Below, piece by piece: positions 32,421-40,150 of a DNA stretch of 64,000 nt. Positions within the stretch are counted from its first letter, which is position 1, and each line of letters starts with the position of its first letter. The position numbers were made by a program, and so were the translations under genes. The stretch is from Microbispora sp. ZYX-F-249. Lineage in GTDB: Bacteria; Actinomycetota; Actinomycetes; Streptosporangiales; Streptosporangiaceae. The DNA is taken from NCBI RefSeq assembly GCF_039649665.1, contig NZ_JBDJAW010000012.1, forward strand, positions 62,001 to 126,000. The letters run 5' to 3'. The notes below the pieces were generated by a model, which was given only the letters and a program-made list of their open reading frames with translations, did not search any database and had not been told where the DNA came from.

Positions 32421-33188
32421 TCACGGTTCGGGGATGTAGGGCGGGGCCACGCCCCAGCCCCAGCGGGGGACCGGAGCCTGCTGCGGGGGACGGGCACCCG
32501 GCTGGGAGTTGGCGAAGGCGAGCCGGGTGCCCCACTCGATGTAGCCCGCGAAGGCGGCGCGGAACTCGGGATCGGCCGGCAGCCCGACCACGTCGGCGGC
32601 GTCCATCAGGAGATCGACCCAGCGGCGGCGCTGCGGTTCGGTGATGGCCCTGCCGAGATGCTGGACGAGCATGTGGTGGTAGCCCCCGCGTTCGTCGGTG
32701 TAGCGGGACGGGCCGCCGAACACTTCCGACAGCCACATGGCGACGTACTTGGGGTGGCCCGGATCCATATGAGCGAAAAGAGGACCGATCAGATCGTCTT
32801 TGAGCACCTGCTCGTAGAACGTCTCGGTGAGCCGCTCGAACGCCTCGGCGCCGCCCGCCCAGTCGTACAGGCTCGGGACCGAGGAGCCGGTGCCGCGTAC
32901 GGCGGTGCGTTCGTAGTGCCGCATCTCCTCGATCTGCCGGACGTACGGCTTGATCTCGGAGAAGAACCTCCCGAAGTGCTCGCCGCCCCGGAAACCCCGC
33001 AGGTGGTCCTCGGCGGAGGTCCAGGCGATGCGAAGGACGTACCATTCGGGCTCTTCGACACAGCGGGACAATTCGTAGTCCACACACTGCGGCGCGGCCG
33101 ACAGGGGCACCGCGGCGCGTTCGTAGGCGGCTTCGAACTCCTCGGCGTCCTGCCGGTCGATCCGGTAGCGGATGTACTCCACGATCAT
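32421..33188 (-). CDS. Antibiotic-biosynthesis-monooxygenase / group II truncated haemoglobin fusion
   Basis: A 255-residue chimera. Residues 1-95 form an ABM-type ferredoxin-like domain (MIVEYIRYRIDRQDAEEFEA, WYVLRIAWTSAEDHLRGF). Residues about 105-235 form a group II truncated haemoglobin with the haem-ligating F8 His177 in MLVQHLGR and the conserved FGGPSRYT and WGTRLAFAN segments. Such chimeras are known from Streptomyces and Frankia and are thought to handle oxygen, NO or quinones. ATG 33188 follows GGGAG by 6 bases. The upstream region has an AT-rich direct repeat. Confidence 0.93.
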   Translation of the reverse strand: MIVEYIRYRIDRQDAEEFEAAYERAAVPLSAAPQCVDYELSRCVEEPEWYVLRIAWTSAEDHLRGFRGGEHFGRFFSEIKPYVRQIEEMRHYERTAVRGTGSSVPSLYDWAGGAEAFERLTETFYEQVLKDDLIGPLFAHMDPGHPKYVAMWLSEVFGGPSRYTDERGGYHHMLVQHLGRAITEPQRRRWVDLLMDAADVVGLPADPEFRAAFAGYIEWGTRLAFANSQPGARPPQQAPVPRWGWGVAPPYIPEP

Positions 33189-33223
33189 GTGCGTGTCTCC
33201 CAAAGGCCGCAGTGTCCGAGTAC

Positions 33224-33238
33224 TTGTAATATTGTAAT
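33224..33238 (-). promoter_or_regulatory. AT-rich direct repeat upstream of the haemoglobin fusion
   Basis: TTGTAAT occurs twice with one base between (33224-33230, 33232-33238). On the minus strand it supplies a TACAAT -10-like box about 45 bp before the ATG. A regulator site is likely in this otherwise GC-rich DNA. The remainder of 33239-33469 shows no gene. Confidence 0.45.
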
Positions 33239-33469
33239 CACGCTTTCTTGCTATGGGACCGCAGGCTTCGGTGATCCGTGACCACCGAACGGCGGTCTCC
33301 GCGAAGCGGCGGTCATCGCCATGCCGACCGGCATCGGCGGCCGGCGAGCGGCTTGCACGGCACAGCCAGAACGGCTTCTCGCCGGCCGGTTTCGACGTCT
33401 ACGCACGCGTCGACGTTCAGGGCGGCGGGGGAGCGGCGCCACCTGCTCGCCCGCCGGGTGAGGTGTCGG

Positions 33470-33513
33470 CGCGGTTCAGGCGCGTTTCAGGCGCGTTTCA
33501 GGCGCGTTTCAGG
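33470..33513. repeat. 11-bp tandem repeat at the end of the GH15 gene
   Basis: Three exact units of CGCGTTTCAGG (33481-33513) are preceded by one variant CGCGGTTCAGG (33470-33480). The GH15 stop codon is the TGA of the last unit, so the array lies at and just after the gene end. It may arise from slippage. Confidence 0.8.
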
Positions 33514-35362
33514 CGCCGCCTGCGCCGGCCGCCCCGCCGGCCCTTGCGGTTCGTTCGGCCTCGTCGATGGCCCAGGCGGCGTTGACGAGCCCGATGTGGC
33601 TGAACGCCTGCGGGAAGTTGCCGAGCAGCTCCCCGCTCCCGGGGTCGACCTCCTCCGACAGCAGGCCCACGTCGTTGGCGTACGCGGCGGCCCGCTCGAA
33701 CGCCTCCCCGGCCCGGCCGACCTGTCCGGACATGGCGAGCGCCTGCGCCAGCCAGAACGAGCACAGCAGGAAGGCGCCCTCCTCACCGGCGAGGCCGTCG
33801 ATGCCGTCCCCGGTGCGGTAGCGGTAGACCAGGCCATGGTCGTCGGTGAGCCGGTCCGCGACCGCGTCGATCGTGGCCAGCACCCGCGAGTCGCCGGCGG
33901 GCAGGAAACCGGTGATCGGCACCATGAGGGCGCTGGCGTCCAGCTCCTCGGAGCCGAAGGCCTGCGTGAACGCCCCCACCCGATCGTTCCAGCCCTCACG
34001 CAGCAGAGTGTCGCGGATCTCGGCGCGGGTCCGCCGCCAGGACTCCACACGACCCCGCGCCCGCAGGAGGCCGGCGAGGGCGATGCCGCGGTCCAGCGCC
34101 ACCCAGCACATGAGCTTGGAGTACAGGAAGTCGCGTGGCTCCCCGCGTATCTCCCAGATGCCCTGGTCCTTCTCCCTCCAGCGCCCGGCCGCGGTGTCGG
34201 CACAGGCGACGAGGAAGCGCCGGACGTCGTCGTCGATGTCGCCGATCTGTTGTTCGAGGCGCACGGCCGCATCGAGCAGCTCGCCGTACACGTCGATCTG
34301 CCGCTGGTTCCACGCGCCGTTTCCGACGCGTACCGGCCGGCTGCCGCGCCAGCCGCGCAGATGCGGCAGGGTACGCTCGCTCAGGTCGTGCTCGCCGCGG
34401 ACGCCGAACATGATCTGCAGCGCGCGGTCCTTGTGCAGGGATGGGGCCGCGGTGGTCAGGAAGGCGAAGAACTCGCTCGCCTCGTCGGGGCAGGCCGCGA
34501 CCCACAGGGCGCCCATCGTCAGGGACGCGTCCCGTACCCACGTGTACCGGTAGTCCCAGTTGCGCTCGCCGCCGGCCCATTCCGGCAGCGACGTCGTGGC
34601 GGCCGCGACGATCGCGCCGCTGGGCTGGAAGGACAGCGCCTGCAGCACCCGCCCGCTGTGGTGCACCAGATCACGCCACGGGCCGTCGTAGGCCTGATGC
34701 AGGCCGGACCACGACTGCCAGGCGACGATCGTGCCGTCCAGCCGGGCCGCCAGTTCCGCCTGATCCCACACCCGCGCGGGAGTCTCCTCCGGCGTCGAGC
34801 ACTGCATCGCGAAGTGCCGCGTCTCGCCCTCTCGCACCGTGAACACGCCGTACCCGCTGCAGTCGCCGATACAGAGGGGGACAGGCGTGGTCAGCACGAG
34901 CCGATCCACGCCGCCTCGGGCGGTCACGCCGCCCTCGACGACGGACAGGATCGGGTAGACCAGGCCGTACTCCGGCCGGGGCCGGTACTCGATCTCCATC
35001 GGCACCTCGCCACCGAGGCCGGACACCCGTCGGGCGAGCAGGTGCGGCACACCGACGCCGAGCCGATGGCCGCCGTCGTCCGGCCCGGCGAGCAGGGCGT
35101 CGGTGAGAACGACCGTGCCGCTTCCGGTGCGGAAGGTGGTCTCCAGCACCATCGTCTGCGGGAGATAGCGGCGCGTCGTCTCGTACGGGACCACCGGGCG
35201 GATCGCCCAGTGCCCGGCATCGTCGTCCAGCAGACGGGCGAAGACGGACGGCCCGTCGAATCGGGGAAAGCACAGCCACTCGGCCGATCCGTCCCGGCCG
35301 ATGAGGCCGGCGGAATGACGATCGGACACCAACGCGAGGTCGGCGATGGGTGTGGTGCTCAT
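33509..35362 (-). CDS. Glycoside hydrolase family 15 protein (glucoamylase/trehalase-like)
   Basis: A 617-residue cytoplasmic protein of the GH15 glucoamylase-like group, which in actinobacteria includes trehalases. The N-terminal beta domain (about 1-220, IADLALVSDRHSAGLIGRDG) is followed by an alpha/alpha barrel. Candidate catalytic acids are in RNWDYRYTWVRDAS and GEEGAFLLCSFWLA, and the end motif is SGELLGNFPQAFSHIGLVNA. ATG 35362 starts the usual MSTTPIADLALVSD; 35410 would add 16 residues without support. Activity against trehalose versus other alpha-glucans is undecided. Confidence 0.9.
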   Translation of the reverse strand: MSTTPIADLALVSDRHSAGLIGRDGSAEWLCFPRFDGPSVFARLLDDDAGHWAIRPVVPYETTRRYLPQTMVLETTFRTGSGTVVLTDALLAGPDDGGHRLGVGVPHLLARRVSGLGGEVPMEIEYRPRPEYGLVYPILSVVEGGVTARGGVDRLVLTTPVPLCIGDCSGYGVFTVREGETRHFAMQCSTPEETPARVWDQAELAARLDGTIVAWQSWSGLHQAYDGPWRDLVHHSGRVLQALSFQPSGAIVAAATTSLPEWAGGERNWDYRYTWVRDASLTMGALWVAACPDEASEFFAFLTTAAPSLHKDRALQIMFGVRGEHDLSERTLPHLRGWRGSRPVRVGNGAWNQRQIDVYGELLDAAVRLEQQIGDIDDDVRRFLVACADTAAGRWREKDQGIWEIRGEPRDFLYSKLMCWVALDRGIALAGLLRARGRVESWRRTRAEIRDTLLREGWNDRVGAFTQAFGSEELDASALMVPITGFLPAGDSRVLATIDAVADRLTDDHGLVYRYRTGDGIDGLAGEEGAFLLCSFWLAQALAMSGQVGRAGEAFERAAAYANDVGLLSEEVDPGSGELLGNFPQAFSHIGLVNAAWAIDEAERTARAGGAAGAGGA

Positions 35363-35457
35363 CAGCGCCGGATACCCGGAGAAGAAGACGACGTTACGCA
35401 CGGGCCGCAAAATCGCGGTAAAGCCGCACGCTCATCGGGACGCCGCCCGGCACCCGG

Positions 35458-35934
35458 TCAGGTCCCGAGCCGCCGGCGCTCGGCGGCTCGCAGGGCGTCC
35501 GCGGCCGTCAGCAAGGAGGCTCCGAGAAGCACGACGTCCTTCACCAGGAACTGCCCCGTGAGTGACAGCTTCGGTTCCCCGCGTGTCTCTTGCCACGCCT
35601 CGCGCGTCGTGGCCAGGAAGCTGAGGGTGGTGGCGAACATGCCGACGGCGGCGAAGCTGCCGAGCGCTGACGCCCGCGGCGCGAACGGTTTTGCCCCGAT
35701 CAGCGAACCCACGACGATTTCGGTGACGCCGAGCAGCCTGGCGACATTCTTCTCGCCCATCCTGGCGATGAGCCACGCGAGCGGAGGGCTGGAGGTGACG
35801 AGGGGACGAATGTTCTCCACCTCGTAGTCTTCGAATTTTATCCGCCCGATCTCCAGAAGGTTGACCACAAGCCCATAGCGGATAGTCGAGATCCCCACGC
35901 TATGCGCTATTTTCCCGAAGCGGTGTATCTCCAT
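35458..35934 (-). CDS. DUF417 / YkgB (RclC-like) membrane protein
   Basis: A 158-residue integral membrane protein of the DUF417 family, whose E. coli members include RclC of the reactive-chlorine response. The diagnostic start is IRYGLVVNLLEIGRIKFEDYEVENIRPLVTSSPPLAWL (residues 18-55, given here in pieces of the family pattern RYGLV, IKF and PLVTSSP). About four helices follow, including GVTEIVVGSLIGA and LGSFAAVGMFATTLSFL. It lies on the same strand as the GH15 gene, 95 bp upstream of it. A role in oxidant stress is inferred only from the family. Confidence 0.85.
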   Translation of the reverse strand: MEIHRFGKIAHSVGISTIRYGLVVNLLEIGRIKFEDYEVENIRPLVTSSPPLAWLIARMGEKNVARLLGVTEIVVGSLIGAKPFAPRASALGSFAAVGMFATTLSFLATTREAWQETRGEPKLSLTGQFLVKDVVLLGASLLTAADALRAAERRRLGT

Positions 35935-35999
35935 GAAAGCCTCGCCGCTTATATCGCTGGATGCAGGACTCGAAACACCAGCCGATGCCGAGCATCAGG

Positions 36000-36479
36000 T
36001 CATGCCGCACCGTGTACGGACCTCGGGTCGTCGACCTTGAGCTTGGCTCCGGTGTCGGAGACGAACACGACCAGGAGCTTGGCCCGTTTGGTCCGGCTGG
36101 TGTTCTCGGTGACGACGTGGTGGGCGCCCGGCTGCTCAACCCAGTTCTCGCCTTGGCGGTAGATGCGCGCGGGCTCGCCGGCGAGCCCGCTGCGCACGGT
36201 GCCTTCGAGGACGTAGGCGTAGACGAACGCCGTGCCGTGACGATGCGGCCTCGCTCGTGCGTCGGGCGGGAAGTCGACGATCGCCGAGGTGAACGTCCTG
36301 CCCTTCACATTCGGGAGGCTCTGCTGAAGCAGAGGCGTGAGAGTCTCGGCGGGGTGCCTCGACGTCACGGCCACGGTCGGCGTCGTGACATGAGCGGGCC
36401 GGTCCCAGGTGGAGCGGGGCGCGGCCGCGGTCAACGTGGCGACGGCCAGCAGTCCCCCGGCGAACCGCATTCCGATCAC
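36000..36479 (-). CDS. Secreted or membrane-anchored cupin protein
   Basis: A 159-residue product with a hydrophobic N-terminus (MRFAGGLLAVATLTAAAP) and a C-terminal cupin barrel. Metal ligands are in RPHRHGTAFVYAYVLEG (motif 1, near 80-96) and the His pair of QPGAHHVV (near 117). GTG 36479 overlaps the oxidoreductase stop (GTGA); ATG 36470 is an alternative start. It is therefore the second gene of the ECF41-controlled operon. Members of this group sequester or oxidise small molecules outside the membrane; the exact role is unknown. Confidence 0.82.
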   Translation of the reverse strand: MIGMRFAGGLLAVATLTAAAPRSTWDRPAHVTTPTVAVTSRHPAETLTPLLQQSLPNVKGRTFTSAIVDFPPDARARPHRHGTAFVYAYVLEGTVRSGLAGEPARIYRQGENWVEQPGAHHVVTENTSRTKRAKLLVVFVSDTGAKLKVDDPRSVHGAA

Positions 36480-37414
36480 AACGGGTCTCCTGTTCGGTCT
36501 TCTGTGACGCGGATGATCGTCTTGCCCCGGGTGCGCGTGGCGGGGGCGAACGCGGCGGGTGCCTCGGCGAGCGGCCGTACGGCGGCGACGACCGGCGTGA
36601 GCCGGCCGTCCCTCAGTCGCATCGCGAGCTCGGTGAGCCGGGCGCGGTCGGGTTCGACCACGAAGAAGACCGCCCGCCCGGCCTTGGGCTGAACCTTGGG
36701 CGGCAGGGTGATGGAGACAAGCGTGCCTCCGGCCCGGACCAGGGCGGCCGACCGGTCGAGAACGTCCCCGCCGATCACATCGAACACGACGTCGGCCTCG
36801 CCGGCGTTCTCCAGCTTCTCCGTCTGCAGGTCCAGGAAGGTGTCGGCGCCCAGTGCGAGCACCCTGTCCCGGTCGGCGGACCGGCCAGTGCCGATGACAC
36901 GGGCGCCTGCCTCGCGGGCGAGCTGTACCGCGATCGAGCCGACGCCGCCCGCGGCGCCATGGATCAGGACGGTCTGGCCCGCGGTGAGGCGGCCGTGGTC
37001 GAACAGGCCCTGCCAGGCGGTCAGCCCGGAGATCGGCACCGCGGCGGCCAGGGTGTGGTCGACGTCCGCCGGCAGCGGCGCGAGATTGCGGGCCTCCACC
37101 GCGGTGTACTCGGCGAGCGAGCCGTTGCGGGTCCAGTCGGCCAGGCCGAACACCCGCTGGCCGACACTCAGACCGGTCGTGCCGAACCCCAGCTCTTCGA
37201 CGACGCCCGACAACTCGTGCCCGGGCACGCTCGGCGTCCGGTCGCGGCCTGCGCGATCGGTCCACGTGGTCGGCCAGTCCAGCTCTCCAGGGGTGAAGCC
37301 CGCGGCGTGCACTCGCACGATGACGTCGTTCCCGGCCGCTTGGGGGTAGGGCACGTCCGACAGGGACAGCCCGGCGAGACCGGCTTCACGGTCCCGCACA
37401 GTTATGGCTTGCAC
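36476..37414 (-). CDS. NADP-dependent quinone oxidoreductase-like MDR protein
   Basis: A 312-residue zinc-free medium-chain reductase. VPGHELSGVVEELG (near 62) marks the catalytic domain, and the nucleotide-binding GAAGGVGSIAVQLAREAGARVIGTG is near 152-176 (given by its key glycines AAGGVG). TRGKTIIRV is the family C-terminus. GTG 37414 follows GGAAGGA; the frame is open back to 37462 but without a start signal. It is transcribed from an ECF41-type promoter just behind the sigma gene. It is the likely oxidoreductase partner that ECF41 operons usually contain. Confidence 0.92.
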   Translation of the reverse strand: MQAITVRDREAGLAGLSLSDVPYPQAAGNDVIVRVHAAGFTPGELDWPTTWTDRAGRDRTPSVPGHELSGVVEELGFGTTGLSVGQRVFGLADWTRNGSLAEYTAVEARNLAPLPADVDHTLAAAVPISGLTAWQGLFDHGRLTAGQTVLIHGAAGGVGSIAVQLAREAGARVIGTGRSADRDRVLALGADTFLDLQTEKLENAGEADVVFDVIGGDVLDRSAALVRAGGTLVSITLPPKVQPKAGRAVFFVVEPDRARLTELAMRLRDGRLTPVVAAVRPLAEAPAAFAPATRTRGKTIIRVTEDRTGDPL

Positions 37415-37566
37415 AGAAGGGTCCTTCCCGGGAAGGGGCGCTCGAGCGCGCGGCCCGTTCACCGGCAGGGCTCGTCGCGGCTCGTCGGAGGAACGCGGCA
37501 GGTGGACGCCTTCACGTCCGGCTGATCGAGCTCATCTGCTCACGAGCGTTCGTCCGTCTGTCCCGT

Positions 37567-37590
37567 GTGGTTCTCATCGAGTGGTTCTCA
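37567..37590. repeat. 10-bp direct repeat in the oxidoreductase leader
   Basis: GTGGTTCTCA occurs at 37567-37576 and 37581-37590, separated by TCGA. It lies at the expected start of the ECF41-dependent transcript. Confidence 0.6.
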
Positions 37591-37597
37591 CCAGGGA

Positions 37598-37624
37598 GAC
37601 GAGGTGACCCCCCGGGGTGTGACA
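37598..37624 (-). promoter_or_regulatory. ECF41-type promoter
   Basis: TGTCACA (37624-37618), a 16-bp spacer and CGTC (37601-37598) match the published ECF41 target consensus exactly. The promoter begins 3 bp after the ECF41 gene's stop and reads into the oxidoreductase-cupin operon. Confidence 0.9.
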
Positions 37625-37626
37625 GC

Positions 37627-38517
37627 TCAGACGTGAGAAAGCTTGTCCGGGTTGATGACCCTGCGGTACGCGCTGATCAGACCGTCGGTGATCTGAAACG
37701 TGTCCACGGAGTAGACACGGCCCTCCCGTTGGCACACCAGGGCGAGCTCGCCGCCGACCTCGACGAGGTCGATGCGGTCCGGACGCCACCGGCGGCCCAC
37801 GCGCACCATCACCCCGGCGACGCGTTCGCCACCGGAGACGGGCTTGCGCATGGCGGCGGCCTTGCCGCCGCCATCGGTGATGTAGACGGCCTCGGGGTGC
37901 AGCAGCCTGACCAGGCCGGCCAGATCCCCGGTCTCGTAGGCGGCGCGAAAGGCGGTCAGCACGCGTTCACGCTCCGCCTTCGACGCCTGCGGCGAAGACT
38001 GCTTCGCGTCGGCCACCCGCCGCCGCGCCCGCGAGGCCAGTTGCCGAGCACCCGGCACGGAGACAGCCAGCACTTCGGCGATCCGGACGAACTCGAGACC
38101 GAAGACATCGTGCAGGACGAAGGCCACCCGCTCCGGCGGGCTCAACTCCTCCATGATCAGGAGCATCGCCGAGCCGACGGACTCGTCGACGAGGACCGGC
38201 TCCGACGCGTCCGGCCCCGTCAGCAGCGGTTCCGGCAGCCACGGCCCGATGTAGGTCTCCCGGCGGAAACGGGCGCTTTTGAGCATGTCGTACGACCGCC
38301 GCGCGGACACCGTCACCAGCCAGGCCCGCAGATCATCGATGTCCTGCAGATCTGTTCCGGCCGCCCGCAGCCACACGTCCTGGGTCACGTCCTCGGCATC
38401 GGCCACACTGCCCAGCAGCCGGTAGGCCACGCCGAAAACCGCGGGCCGGTGCCTCTCCCATTCGGCCCCGAGCATGTCCTCGTGCTCAGACCCTCCAGGC
38501 GCGTAATCGTCGCACAT
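37627..38517 (-). CDS. ECF41-group RNA polymerase sigma factor (SigJ-like)
   Basis: A 296-residue extracytoplasmic-function sigma factor. Region 2 is FGVAYRLLGSVADAEDVTQD (about 28-47) and region 4 is LSPPERVAFVLHDVFGLEFV with the helix IAEVLAVSVPGARQLASRAR. The C-terminal SnoaL-like extension (about 180-296) has the ECF41 hallmarks WLPEP, DGGGK and the NPDKL tail. In ECF41 factors the extension replaces an anti-sigma factor and tunes activity. The start at 38517 has GGAGGAGG 12 bases before it; ATG 38475 is an alternative. Its target operon lies directly downstream. Confidence 0.94.
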   Translation of the reverse strand: MCDDYAPGGSEHEDMLGAEWERHRPAVFGVAYRLLGSVADAEDVTQDVWLRAAGTDLQDIDDLRAWLVTVSARRSYDMLKSARFRRETYIGPWLPEPLLTGPDASEPVLVDESVGSAMLLIMEELSPPERVAFVLHDVFGLEFVRIAEVLAVSVPGARQLASRARRRVADAKQSSPQASKAERERVLTAFRAAYETGDLAGLVRLLHPEAVYITDGGGKAAAMRKPVSGGERVAGVMVRVGRRWRPDRIDLVEVGGELALVCQREGRVYSVDTFQITDGLISAYRRVINPDKLSHV

Positions 38518-38674
38518 GAGAACCGCGACCTCCTCCAGCGTGCGAATCCTCGAGTCCGGTGCCGCCGAGGTCTTCGCGTCGGCCTTCGTTCAGACGGCGC
38601 CCGCATCGATCGCAGGAACGACATCGGCCTCAACGCTCTTCTGTCGCACCCGGTTTGAAGCACCGTGGCCGATT

Positions 38675-38690
38675 TGGACGATATCGTCCA
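38675..38690. promoter_or_regulatory. 16-bp perfect palindrome (operator-like)
   Basis: TGGACGATATCGTCCA at 38675-38690 lies in the 512-bp gap between the sigma factor and the histidine kinase. A near-identical site occurs at 38849. The rest of 38518-39030 holds no credible gene. Confidence 0.7.
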
Positions 38691-38822
38691 CTTTGCGGTT
38701 AGTTGTCTGATTGTGTCAAACCGGCGATAGAGGTCCCCGACCTGGGCCTTCGCGTTGTCCGGCATCATGTCGAGGGCGATCACGAGGGGCCGTTCTTCCC
38801 TGGAGTCGCGCCACCGACACGC

Positions 38823-38868
38823 TTGACAATTCCGACATTACCCAACAAACTGGACGAAATCGTCCAGT
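38823..38868 (+). promoter_or_regulatory. Promoter with overlapping operator palindrome
   Basis: TTGACA (38823-38828) and CAAACT (38846-38851) are 17 bp apart. ACTGGACGA (38849-38857) pairs with TCGTCCAGT (38860-38868) over the transcription start. It reads towards the histidine kinase 160 bp further on and shares the TGGACGA half-site with the palindrome at 38675. Confidence 0.65.
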
Positions 38869-39030
38869 CCTCCGTCGGGATCATCCCGCGGGCGCCGACG
38901 CGGTCACGGCCACGCCGGCGTGGGGGACGGCTGGCAGCACGCCGGGCGAAACCGCGCTCGACGGCCCGCATCCGCAGGCCCCGAACTCGACTCCCCGACA
39001 ACACGGCCAGCGCTGAGCAGGAGCGCGGTC

Positions 39031-40002
39031 ATGACGATGACCTTTCGCGGCGGCAACGGGCCCGTACGGGCACTCGCCGCCTGCCTACGCAAAATCCCCG
39101 CCGGGCGGGTCGCCGACGTCCTCCTGACCGTCCCGGCGACCCTGAAGGCCCGGCGAGTACGGGACAGATCCCTGCGAGCGGTGGCGTCCATCCGCCTCGA
39201 ACTGGACGCCATCAACCTCGCGGGCGTGAACACCCGGGTCTCCGAGACAGACGGGAACGGGGAGGCCGCCCAGCTGGCCCGGGCCGTCAACACGACGCTG
39301 GAACGGCTGCGCGAGGCCTGCGATCGCGCCGAACGCGCGCGCAAACGGCAGCGGCAGTTCGCCGCGGACGCCTCTCATGAGCTGTGCACTCCCATCGCCG
39401 CACTGCGCATGCGGTTGGAGGATGCGCAGTTGCATCCGCGCGAGACCGATCTGGACGATCTCCTCGGCCACACGTTGCATGACCTCGACCGGGTGCAGGG
39501 CATCGTCACCGACCTGCTCCTCCTGACCCGCCTGGGGACCGCCCCCCGGAGAGTGGAACAGGTGAACCTCACGGCGCTGGTCCGGGCAGAGGCCGCCCGG
39601 CAAATCGACGGGCACCACATCCACCTCCGGCTCGACCCCGAAGTGAACGTCGACGGTGATCCCGAGCAGATCATCCGGATGCTGGGCAACCTGCTCGACA
39701 ACGCCCGGCGGCACGCCGTCCGCACGATAAGGATCGGCCTGCGTCGCGCGGGGGACCGCGCCGAGCTGTCAATCGCCGACGACGGAGAGGGCATTCCCCC
39801 GGCCGACCGCGAGCGGATCTTTCACCGCTTCGTGCGGTTGGACGCCGCCCGCAGCCGGGACAGGGGAGGCGCCGGCCTCGGCCTGGCCGTCGCTCGCGGC
39901 ATCGCCTCCGCCCACCACGGCAGCCTCCACGTCGAGGGATGCGCATGGGGTGGAGCGTGCTTCGTCCTGCGGATGCCGCTCTCGCCGGGCGGCCGCACGT
40001 GA
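39031..40002 (+). CDS. Sensor histidine kinase lacking its sensor domain
   Basis: A 323-residue kinase core. A HAMP-like remnant (VASIRLELDAINLAGVNTRV, about 51-70) is followed by the HisKA domain with His116 in ASHELCTPIA, the N box GNLLDNARRHA, G1 in IADDGEGIPP, the F box IFHRFVRLD and G2 in GGAGLGLAVARG. The phosphoacceptor motif has Cys where Arg is usual (SHELRTP). No transmembrane helix or extracytoplasmic sensor precedes the HAMP-like part, and no response regulator adjoins. It is probably a truncated, non-signalling relic or an orphan soluble kinase. Confidence 0.8.
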   Translation: MTMTFRGGNGPVRALAACLRKIPAGRVADVLLTVPATLKARRVRDRSLRAVASIRLELDAINLAGVNTRVSETDGNGEAAQLARAVNTTLERLREACDRAERARKRQRQFAADASHELCTPIAALRMRLEDAQLHPRETDLDDLLGHTLHDLDRVQGIVTDLLLLTRLGTAPRRVEQVNLTALVRAEAARQIDGHHIHLRLDPEVNVDGDPEQIIRMLGNLLDNARRHAVRTIRIGLRRAGDRAELSIADDGEGIPPADRERIFHRFVRLDAARSRDRGGAGLGLAVARGIASAHHGSLHVEGCAWGGACFVLRMPLSPGGRT

Positions 40003-40150
40003 TCGATCTGTCCGGCCCTGGCGCCGGGGGACCACGCGTGCCGCTTCCGCCAGGTGTGACGCCACGGGCCCGCAGGGAATCGCGGGAACCGCCGAATCGC
40101 GTCGCCCGCCGACGGGGCGCCGAGTCATTGCTCAACTAGGGTGACCGGCC

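Noticed and set aside
36476-38517. A single operon from sigma factor to cupin
   Set aside because: The ECF41 promoter between the genes makes separate transcription more likely.
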